Origin: Bacteroidota bacterium
Lineage (GTDB): Bacteria > Bacteroidota > Ignavibacteria > Kapaibacteriales > UBA2268
Assembly (NCBI GenBank): GCA_024280675.1
Contig: JAJRPT010000172.1
Coordinates: 1 to 5,047 of the forward strand
Direction of reading: 5' to 3'
Length of the DNA: 5,047 nucleotides
Shown here: positions 1-5,047 of the stretch, piece by piece
Layout: every line of letters starts with the position of its first letter
Position numbering within the stretch: position 1 is the first letter of the stretch
Program-made: the position numbers and the translations under genes
The notes under the pieces: generated by a model
Told to the model about the DNA's origin: nothing
The model's database searches: none
What the model saw: the letters and a program-made list of their open reading frames with translations, nothing else

Positions 1-126
1 AGAATATTGATTAGAACATGGATCACATTCGATTGCTCCACCAAAAAACTTTTTTACTGCCTTAACATATTTTAAAGGAGTTCCCCAACTTTGGCTTTGC
101 GAATTAACTGTTCTTCCAGCACTCAT
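1..126 (-). CDS. DNA N6-adenine methyltransferase, phage Dam-like family (5' part only)
   Basis: Only the first 42 codons are visible; the gene continues past base 1 of the window. The start is the ATG at 126-124, which overlaps the TGA stop of the upstream nuclease gene (ATGA, 4 bases shared). A weak GGGA Shine-Dalgarno-like stretch lies nine bases ahead. The visible N-terminus contains S-W-G-T-P (residues 13-17), then a helix-like KYVKAVKKFFGG stretch, then E-C-D-P-C-S-N (33-39). The order W-x-T-P, an FG turn about 12 residues on, and a D-P-C-[SA] segment is what I know from the start of phage-type N6-adenine methyltransferases (Dam family, PF05869-like). The catalytic D/N-P-P-Y/F motif would lie outside the window and cannot be checked. 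By position and coupling it would be the modification enzyme protecting DNA from the adjacent nuclease. Family assignment rests on a short segment; specificity is unknown. Confidence 0.7.
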   Translation of the reverse strand, partial: MSAGRTVNSQSQSWGTPLKYVKAVKKFFGGAIECDPCSNQYS

Positions 127-1259
127 AATATATCATCCCAATTTTTTGAGTGTAATTCTTTTAACTCTTTTTTTAATTCGGTAATCGATTGTCCATATGG
201 TGATATTACATTAAACCATCCTTCAATTTTGTCAATATTTTCTTTGAAATATTTTTGTAATATTTCATCAGCTTTTAAATCCATTTTTACTTTAGTAAAC
301 ACATTTCTTTTCTTATCAGCGGTATAGCTATTTTTAAATGCTTCTTGAATCTTCAAATATTCTTTTTTTGGATTAAGCAATAACTCATCTATAAATTTAG
401 ACAAACCCGTATCGCTTAGAAAAATCAACCAATCATAAGACTGAGCTAATACTTTCATCTCCTTATTTTGATTTTCAGCAGTAAACCAATTACCATGATT
501 ACTTACAATTCCTACTGCCAATATAAACTTGTTTAATAATTCTGAATTATCAGAATATATAATTTCTTCCATTAAGTCAATATATGGCTTTATATAGGGT
601 TCATTGTTTGAGTTATAAATAATTCCATATTTTTCACCAGAATTTGTTCTGATTTTCTGTAACGACGATGTAGTTCTTGCAACGTAAGCACCTTGTTTAG
701 CTTTTTCGATTGTCTGAGGACCTTTTTTATTTCCTTCCTCAACCCCAACTCTTTTACACTCGAAAAAAGTATAAGGCTTTTTGTTTTGTTCATAAACAAT
801 TATTTTATAATCATTTTTATTAACAGAATCAATACTTGCTAACAAAAATGAGTTGTCTGATTCTCCAATAGCACACCCATTCCGAAGTACATCGTGAATA
901 TCAAGAAGGTTGTTATTCTTTTTATTAAACTTTGATACATCAATTTGGAGTTTTAATTCTTTATAAATTTTAGTTGCTGTTATTGATTTTCCGTCCTTAA
1001 TAATATGTAACTCATACTCATTAATTATCGGATGAAGTGAATATTCGACATTATGAGACACTTCTTCATTTCCATACTCGACAAGTCTCTTTTCAATAGA
1101 AATAGAATTATTTAAACCCCATGTTTTTAGCAAATAAAAAGATATTATTTCAACTATTGTTCCTAATGCTCGCCCGGCAGCCTTTTTTTTGTCTTTTGCA
1201 TAATGAAACACAGATTCACAAAGGGCATTCTGTAATTTATCTACTGATTCAAATGCCAT
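123..1259 (-). CDS. Probable type II restriction endonuclease (PD-(D/E)XK fold)
   Basis: The gene encodes a complete 378-residue soluble protein with no signal peptide or membrane segment, probably a cytoplasmic endonuclease that cuts unmethylated DNA. The best evidence is a PD-(D/E)XK-like core. D150 starts a strand (DYKIIVY), followed after a short turn by a second strand ending in F-F-E-C-K-R (E167-x-K169). A basic, glutamine-containing helix follows (K-G-P-Q-T-I-E-K-A-K-Q, 179-189), as is common after the ExK strand in restriction enzymes. An early helix (G29 to about W47) with E37 could supply the extra acidic residue seen in this fold. The C-terminal half is helical and lysine-rich and may carry DNA recognition. 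The ATG at 1259-1257 is preceded by GGAG at eight bases, supporting this start. The stop overlaps the start of a predicted DNA methyltransferase, which strongly supports an R-M role. Local GC is low compared with murE, consistent with transfer. I do not recognise a named enzyme or recognition site. Confidence 0.75.
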   Translation of the reverse strand: MAFESVDKLQNALCESVFHYAKDKKKAAGRALGTIVEIISFYLLKTWGLNNSISIEKRLVEYGNEEVSHNVEYSLHPIINEYELHIIKDGKSITATKIYKELKLQIDVSKFNKKNNNLLDIHDVLRNGCAIGESDNSFLLASIDSVNKNDYKIIVYEQNKKPYTFFECKRVGVEEGNKKGPQTIEKAKQGAYVARTTSSLQKIRTNSGEKYGIIYNSNNEPYIKPYIDLMEEIIYSDNSELLNKFILAVGIVSNHGNWFTAENQNKEMKVLAQSYDWLIFLSDTGLSKFIDELLLNPKKEYLKIQEAFKNSYTADKKRNVFTKVKMDLKADEILQKYFKENIDKIEGWFNVISPYGQSITELKKELKELHSKNWDDIL

Positions 1260-1263
1260 TTTT

Positions 1264-1271
1264 GTTTCTCC
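1264..1271 (-). promoter_or_regulatory. Ribosome binding site of the restriction endonuclease gene
   Basis: On the minus strand this reads GGAGAAAC. The GGAG core (1268-1271) lies eight bases before the ATG at 1259 and is the clearest Shine-Dalgarno in the window. It fixes the start of the nuclease. Upstream lies an AT-rich stretch (about 1272-1310 on the minus strand) with TTGTAA and TAATAA elements about 16 bases apart, which could be a promoter, but in AT-rich DNA this is weak evidence. Confidence 0.55.
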
Positions 1272-1344
1272 AATTTATTATTATTTATCCACTACGAAAT
1301 TACAAAACATTCTCGTAAAGAGTAAAATTCAATCCTGGCAAGCA

Positions 1345-1374
1345 AAGTATTTTGGGCAATGGAAAAAAATACTT
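1345..1374 (-). repeat. AT-rich inverted repeat at the murE stop codon, possible weak terminator
   Basis: AAGTATTTT (1345-1353) and AAAATACTT (1366-1374) form a perfect 9-base-pair stem with a 12-base loop. The right arm overlaps the murE TAA stop. The stem is nearly all A-T pairs, and on the minus strand it is followed by TGCTTGCC rather than a run of T, so it lacks the usual form of an intrinsic terminator. It sits in the 113-base gap between the murE end and the nuclease start, where some transcription stop or separate promoter would be expected. The palindrome is seen directly; termination is inference. Confidence 0.35.
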
Positions 1375-2848
1375 AAATATATTTTTCAACTTCCTCACGG
1401 TCTGAAAGATGAATCTTTTCGGTGCCAATAATCTGATGGGTCTCGTGACCTTTTCCAGCAATAAGTACAATGTCGCCACCTTTGGATTCGGCAATGGCTT
1501 TTTTAATAGCTAGCCTTCTTTCAATTACAATGTCGTAATTATTACGCGCGAATCCCAAAGCAATGTCTTCGGCTATGCCTCTTGGGTCTTCCGATCTTGG
1601 GTTGTCATTTGTAATAATGCAATGATGGGAATACTCGCCGGCTATGGCACCCATTTGTGACCTTTTGGTCACGTCTCGGTCTCCCCCACATCCAAAAACA
1701 CATATTAACCTTCCCTCTTCCCCATCCTCGGCTCTGAGTAATGTCGCAAGTGCGGTAAGCACTTTTTTCATGGCATCGGGTGTGTGTGCGTAATCGATGA
1801 CTCCAACAGCTCCATTTAACAGAGCAATTCTCTGCATTCGCCCCTCTGGTGGGGAGATTTTTTGGATGGATTTAATTATCACTGAGTCTTCAATCCCAGA
1901 ATATTTTGCCATGAGTATTGCCATAGTTAAATTCTCTACATTAAAGCTCCCAATCAATGGGCTAATAATGTGCAAACCCCTGCCAATACTGAACTTAGTC
2001 TCTTGAAAATCACTCGAGTGCAAATGAATGTTGTGCTTCTCACTTTTTCCACTCATGCTAAATGTAATTTTCTTTGCCGAAGTATCGCCCAATACAAATT
2101 CACTATACTTGTCATCAGCATTTACAATGGTCACTGAGCTTGGCAAAAGATTATCAAATAGTATTTTCTTCGAGCGGGCATATTCTTTCATCGAACCGTG
2201 GTAATCGAGGTGATCGTGGGAAAGATTCAAGAATCCAGCAAAATTAAAATCAATACCAAAAGTCCTGTGCTGGGAAGTGGCGTGAGAGGAAACTTCCATA
2301 ACAAGGTGACTCACGCCCCATTCCTTCATCTCAGAACATATTTTTGCAAGCTCTAGTGATTGGGGTGTGGTGTGGCTTGCGGGGATTTTTCTCTGCCCAA
2401 TCCAGATGCCGTTTGTACCAATCAGACCGGTTTTGTGTCCTGCAAATTCCAGTATTTGCTTTAGAAGGTGAGTTGTACTCGTCTTTCCGTTTGTGCCAGT
2501 GATGGCAAATATTTGCATGCCTTGGCTTGGGTTTCCATAAAATGCGTGGGAAAGGATTGCCAATGTTTTCCTAGAATTTTCAACTATTAAATATGTCGCA
2601 TTCTTGCTCCGGTACTCTGGTATCTTTTGGCAAACAATAACGATGGCTCCAAGCTCAATGGCTTTTCCGATATAGGAATGTCCGTCGTGAAGTTCGCCCT
2701 CAATTGCAACAAATAAACTATTTGTAACGCATTTTCGTGAATCATACTCGATGCTTTGAATATTTTTGCTAAATTGCTTGCCAGAGGAAATAATTTCCTG
2801 ATACTCTATGTTTTTTATTAATTCGGACAGTTTCATTATTGTCGGCAT
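1373..2848 (-). CDS. murE: UDP-N-acetylmuramoyl-L-alanyl-D-glutamate--2,6-diaminopimelate ligase
   Basis: This cytoplasmic Mur ligase adds meso-diaminopimelate to UDP-MurNAc-L-Ala-D-Glu using ATP, the third amino acid step of peptidoglycan precursor synthesis. The 491-residue length is normal for the family and all three domains are present. The N-terminal UDP-binding domain (about 1-107) includes the Y-D-S-R segment (35-38). The central ATPase domain has the P-loop T-G-T-N-G-K-T-S-T (117-125), T-T-P (160-162), E-V-S-S-H-A (185-190), H-D-H-L-D-Y-H-G (211-218), K227 in Y-A-R-S-K (the lysine carbamylated in relatives) and F-N-V-E-N (302-306). The C-terminal domain has D-Y-A-H-T-P-D-A (352-359), G-C-G-G-D-R-D (386-392), D-N-P-R (415-418) and A-G-K-G-H-E (464-469). 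DNPR is the motif for diaminopimelate rather than lysine. The first ATG is used here; a second ATG at 2836, giving a MKLSEL start typical of the family, is equally possible, and neither has a clear Shine-Dalgarno. No other cell-wall gene is visible nearby. Confidence 0.97.
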   Translation of the reverse strand: MPTIMKLSELIKNIEYQEIISSGKQFSKNIQSIEYDSRKCVTNSLFVAIEGELHDGHSYIGKAIELGAIVIVCQKIPEYRSKNATYLIVENSRKTLAILSHAFYGNPSQGMQIFAITGTNGKTSTTHLLKQILEFAGHKTGLIGTNGIWIGQRKIPASHTTPQSLELAKICSEMKEWGVSHLVMEVSSHATSQHRTFGIDFNFAGFLNLSHDHLDYHGSMKEYARSKKILFDNLLPSSVTIVNADDKYSEFVLGDTSAKKITFSMSGKSEKHNIHLHSSDFQETKFSIGRGLHIISPLIGSFNVENLTMAILMAKYSGIEDSVIIKSIQKISPPEGRMQRIALLNGAVGVIDYAHTPDAMKKVLTALATLLRAEDGEEGRLICVFGCGGDRDVTKRSQMGAIAGEYSHHCIITNDNPRSEDPRGIAEDIALGFARNNYDIVIERRLAIKKAIAESKGGDIVLIAGKGHETHQIIGTEKIHLSDREEVEKYI

Positions 2849-2897
2849 GTTTTTTGTTTGGACAGTGCTAATATACAGATTTTATTTATAATATGCT
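2849..2897. promoter_or_regulatory. Divergent intergenic region between murE and the lipoprotein gene
   Basis: These 49 bases must hold, or border, the promoters of both divergent genes. The spacer is strongly AT-rich and has no Shine-Dalgarno for either gene. Toward the lipoprotein gene, a perfect TATAAT lies at 2887-2892, five bases before the ATG; the TTGGAC at 2858-2863 is 23 bases away, too far for a standard -35 partner. Toward murE, the minus strand has TATATT at 2870-2875, which would leave a leader of about 15-20 bases, with no convincing -35. The elements are seen; their use as promoters is inference. Confidence 0.35.
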
Positions 2898-4127
2898 ATG
2901 ACTCAAATTATTTTTTATATAAAAATTGCATTTGTCTTCTTTTTGCTCGTCTCATGCGAGGGCGAACGAAACTCTGCAAATATTTTTATTAAAAGAGACG
3001 TTCGCTCCGAATATGAATTTACAAAACAAGCAGAACTAAGAGCGAATCTAGGTGATGTAATAATATCACAACTAGAATACAAAGGGCAGATTGCGACATT
3101 TGATCAAGATCTCAATTACGATTCAGGACCTGGTCAAAACATGCGTGGGATTGATTATGCCTACCTTTATTTGCCAGAAGATGTCACTGTGTATTTCCGA
3201 CTTGACCCTAGCCATGATATTGAAATAAAACTCACAGACCGCCAGCAGACACAGTCTTTTTTAATACTCAATAGAGCCAAGACTGAGCAGTCTGTTAAGT
3301 TGCAAGCAGGTGATTATGTGTTTGTTATCGAAAATAATGAGACTTATACAATAGGTGAGGTGGGATTGCTCCCGGTTTTCATTCAACCAGATGCACAAAG
3401 GTATGACGGAGGGGAATATAAAAGTGATCTCTATCGTCCCGAAGATAGGTTTATACTGATTGCTGCCAAATCTTGCGTCGAATGTAACTTTAGCAAAAGG
3501 GAAGATCAAAGCCCAGACAATGCACTCGACAGCCTTTTTCTTGCAGATTGTGATTTGCGAGATGCAAATTTTAGGGGCAGGACGGTAAACAGTTCAACTT
3601 TTTCTAATTCCAAAATTGGTGCCTATGAAGTTGATCCAAGTGGAAAATTAAGTTTAGGCAATAGCAGCCTCCTCAAAGCTAGGTTTGAAAACTGCGTTAT
3701 GAATAATGTTAGTTTCTATGATATCCAAGACCTTTCTTTGGCTACTTTTTTTAGAACAGAATTAAATGGAGCAGACTTCAGTAGGTCAAAAGGTGAGGAA
3801 GTGCTCTTTGATTATTGTGATATGAAAAGCTCAAGGCTTGACAGTGTTAGCCTTATTAAATCGAAATTTATTGGCGTTCACATGGACTCTTCCTCGGTCA
3901 CCGATTCTGATTTCAGAGAAAGTAAATTCCAATTCTCTTTTATGAGAAACTGTGACTTTGAGAAAACAAGTTTCTATAAGGCAAGTTTCCAAAATACTAG
4001 CCTAAATTATTCCTCTTTTATTGGGACGGTGTTTTGCCAAGTAGAAAATCCACTTGAGCTGTTGTTGAAAGACATTATCAGCGATGAATCCACTCAATGC
4101 CTGAGTGAGCTTACTGGCGAGTCCTAG
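2898..4127 (+). CDS. Pentapeptide-repeat lipoprotein
   Basis: The 409-residue product has a lipoprotein signal peptide: a hydrophobic stretch (residues 3-18) ending in the lipobox L17-V18-S19-C20, so the mature protein would be lipidated at C20 and anchored in a membrane outside the cytoplasm. Residues 2-4 after the cysteine-anchored end are E-G-E, acidic. The start is secure: an in-frame TAA lies at 2889-2891 and the ATG at 2898 is needed for the signal peptide. Residues about 40-165 look like beta strands (for example V-T-V-Y-F-R-L and A-G-D-Y-V-F-V-I-E-N); I do not recognise this part. After C193-x-x-C196 the protein becomes a pentapeptide-repeat right-handed beta helix, with L/F/M/V every fifth residue: 215-240, 253-273 and 279-379, broken by an insertion (241-252) and a one-residue shift. 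Such helices usually serve binding or scaffolding. Function is unknown. It is divergent from murE and convergent with comF. Confidence 0.85.
   Translation: MTQIIFYIKIAFVFFLLVSCEGERNSANIFIKRDVRSEYEFTKQAELRANLGDVIISQLEYKGQIATFDQDLNYDSGPGQNMRGIDYAYLYLPEDVTVYFRLDPSHDIEIKLTDRQQTQSFLILNRAKTEQSVKLQAGDYVFVIENNETYTIGEVGLLPVFIQPDAQRYDGGEYKSDLYRPEDRFILIAAKSCVECNFSKREDQSPDNALDSLFLADCDLRDANFRGRTVNSSTFSNSKIGAYEVDPSGKLSLGNSSLLKARFENCVMNNVSFYDIQDLSLATFFRTELNGADFSRSKGEEVLFDYCDMKSSRLDSVSLIKSKFIGVHMDSSSVTDSDFRESKFQFSFMRNCDFEKTSFYKASFQNTSLNYSSFIGTVFCQVENPLELLLKDIISDESTQCLSELTGES
4091..4107. repeat. Short perfect inverted repeat near the lipoprotein 3' end
   Basis: CACTCA (4091-4096) and TGAGTG (4102-4107) can pair as a 6-base stem around a 5-base loop, inside the last codons of the lipoprotein gene. 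Neither strand shows a T run directly after it. The two convergent genes are only 10 bases apart (4128-4137), so terminators for both would have to lie within coding sequence; this hairpin is the only candidate seen, and it is weak. Confidence 0.25.
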
Positions 4128-4137
4128 ACCTGATTTT

Positions 4138-4800
4138 TCAAGAGGTGCAAATTGAGACGGCATTTATCCGTGTTGAGAGACTTTCCAATACCAAGGCACA
4201 TTCTCTGAGTGTTGAACCGCTGGTTATCACATCGTCACAAAGCAAAATGCTTTTGTTTTTAATTTTGGACACATCAAATTTCTTGTTCAGTGAAAATGCA
4301 GATCTGACATTTTCTGGTCTTTGCTTTGCGTCCAAAAGTGTTTGAGAATTTGTGTATCTATTTCTCCAAATTATATTGTCTGGTGCACTGATTCTCAATT
4401 TCTCAGAAATTCCAATGGCAAGCCACTCCGATTGGTTATAAGTACGCTCACGCATCCTAGTTCTGTGGACTGGGACTGGAATTATAAAATCATAGCCATG
4501 GAAAATGCTGGACTCTTTTATAATCTTTTCGCCCAAAATAAGCCCCAGTTCATAGGCAATGTGGCTTTTGCCGTAGTATTTCATTTTGTGAACAAGAGCC
4601 ATCGCCTGGGTATCTGAGGAAGGGAACAAGGAAATAGACCTGGTGACGGGATTTAACTTTTTATCTTTGTTTATAATTAAATTGTCTTTGTAGAACATCT
4701 CTAGTGTTTCTGAAGAAAAAATACACGAGTCTATCTTTTCGCCACTCAAAAGACAATGCCTTGGGGCAATAAATTCCAGTATCTCATCCAATATTGTCAC
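4138..4800 (-). CDS. ComF family phosphoribosyltransferase-like protein
   Basis: The 220-residue length and motif order match ComF proteins, cytoplasmic relatives of phosphoribosyltransferases; in naturally competent bacteria ComF takes part in uptake or handling of single-stranded DNA, but no enzymatic substrate is firmly known. Key features are P-V-P-V-H-R-T-R (108-115), then R-E-R-T-Y-N-Q-S (117-124), the family signature normally read R-G-x-N-Q, and the PRPP-binding loop C-D-D-V-I-T-S-G-S-T (188-197). The N-terminal zinc ribbon usual in ComF is degenerate: C16 and C26 remain, but the second cysteine of the first CxxC is a serine (C16-L-L-S19). The start is a GTG at 4800-4798 that overlaps the TGA of the upstream membrane-protein gene (GTGA), with a GAGAAG stretch just ahead, so translation is probably coupled. 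The role in competence is by family only; no other competence gene is visible. Confidence 0.88.
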   Translation of the reverse strand: MTILDEILEFIAPRHCLLSGEKIDSCIFSSETLEMFYKDNLIINKDKKLNPVTRSISLFPSSDTQAMALVHKMKYYGKSHIAYELGLILGEKIIKESSIFHGYDFIIPVPVHRTRMRERTYNQSEWLAIGISEKLRISAPDNIIWRNRYTNSQTLLDAKQRPENVRSAFSLNKKFDVSKIKNKSILLCDDVITSGSTLRECALVLESLSTRINAVSICTS

Positions 4801-5047
4801 AAATTCTTCTCGAAGGCAAAACGCCTAGCTTCGTTGAAAAAAGCAATAAGACCAAGGACGACAAGTCCCACATTTTCGGCAACTTTGCTCCACCCAACTT
4901 TTCTTTCGCTTAGGGCCGAGTAACATCCGCAATTAATATCTAAACCTTGTAGTATTGCTATCGAAAGAGCAACAATAAATACAATCAGCATAGAAATGAT
5001 GAGTGTAGAATTGGCTTTTATTTTCACACCGAAAATGAGCAATAGTC
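4797..5047 (-). CDS. MauE/DoxX-like membrane protein (C-terminal part)
   Basis: The reading frame is open to the end of the window, so the gene starts outside it; the TTG at 5042-5040 is an internal leucine codon rather than a likely start. The visible 82 residues hold two membrane segments. Numbering from that TTG, the first spans about residues 13-33 and the second about 56-70, and the protein ends in a short charged tail (E-A-R-R-F-A-F-E-K-N-L). Between the segments is G-L-D-I-N-C-G-C-Y-S (33-42), then a W-S-K-V-A-E-N stretch. The C-G-C motif after a membrane helix followed by W-x-x-x-x-x-N is what I know from MauE/DoxX-like proteins, thought to support disulfide or redox chemistry outside the cytoplasm; partners are often thioredoxin-like or rhodanese-like proteins. 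The stop overlaps the comF start by four bases, so the two form an operon. The family call is fairly good, the function inferred. Confidence 0.7.
   Translation of the reverse strand, partial: LLLIFGVKIKANSTLIISMLIVFIVALSIAILQGLDINCGCYSALSERKVGWSKVAENVGLVVLGLIAFFNEARRFAFEKNL

Noticed and set aside
91..327. A 78-codon plus-strand frame at the left end
   Set aside because: It is antisense to the nuclease and methyltransferase genes; the phenylalanine- and serine-rich product is what antisense of lysine- and glutamate-rich AT-rich DNA gives.
590..799. A 69-codon minus-strand frame within the nuclease gene
   Set aside because: It lies fully inside the nuclease core in another frame and includes the region coding the ExK motif; it has no Shine-Dalgarno or recognisable product.
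1260..1372. C-protein operator or small controller gene upstream of the nuclease
   Set aside because: The gap is too short for a controller gene, and I saw no pair of repeated palindromes of the C-box type.
4091..4138. Intrinsic terminator between the lipoprotein gene and comF
   Set aside because: The stem is only six base pairs, lies inside coding sequence, and the short T run at 4133-4138 is about 26 bases away from it.
4321..4617. A 98-codon open frame on the plus strand inside the ComF gene
   Set aside because: It is opposite a clear ComF gene with intact family motifs and its translation shows no recognisable domain.
5040..5042. TTG as the real start of the MauE-like gene
   Set aside because: The frame stays open to the window edge, no Shine-Dalgarno can be judged, and the family is longer with additional membrane segments before this point.

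Overview
The window holds five protein-coding genes, two of them cut by the window edges, packed with little free space. No rRNA, tRNA, CRISPR array or insertion sequence was seen, and no stretch longer than about 115 bases lacks a gene. The organism looks like a Gram-negative bacterium with diaminopimelate-type peptidoglycan. It has a lipoprotein with an N-terminal signal and lipobox, and a MurE carrying the DNPR motif that marks the meso-diaminopimelate-adding enzyme. Moderate to low GC and weak or absent Shine-Dalgarno sequences at murE and the lipoprotein gene would suit the Bacteroidota/Chlorobi side of the tree, but this placement is an inference and no marker here proves it.

Left part (1-1259, minus strand): a probable type II restriction-modification pair. 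A 378-residue PD-(D/E)XK-type restriction endonuclease is followed, with a 4-base ATGA overlap, by the start of a DNA N6-adenine methyltransferase that resembles the phage Dam family and runs off the window. This block is clearly more AT-rich than murE beside it, as expected for a mobile defence cassette. The restriction gene comes first and the methyltransferase is probably translationally coupled to it.

Middle (1373-2848, minus strand): complete murE, the ligase that adds diaminopimelate to the peptidoglycan precursor, with all catalytic motifs intact. No other cell-wall genes are visible next to it. A short AT-rich inverted repeat overlaps its stop codon. A 49-base divergent spacer separates it from a plus-strand gene (2898-4127) for a lipoprotein. 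That protein has a beta-rich N-terminal half of unknown function and a long C-terminal pentapeptide-repeat helix in which roughly 20 rungs can be followed in one register.

Right part (4138-5047, minus strand): a two-gene unit, convergent with the lipoprotein gene. The 3' part of a MauE/DoxX-like membrane protein with a Cys-Gly-Cys motif overlaps by 4 bases (GTGA) with a ComF-family phosphoribosyltransferase. The ComF protein keeps its PRPP loop but has lost most of the N-terminal zinc-ribbon cysteines.

The most notable item is the R-M pair: the nuclease has a recognisable catalytic core but I cannot assign it to a named specificity. The pentapeptide lipoprotein is the second item of interest.
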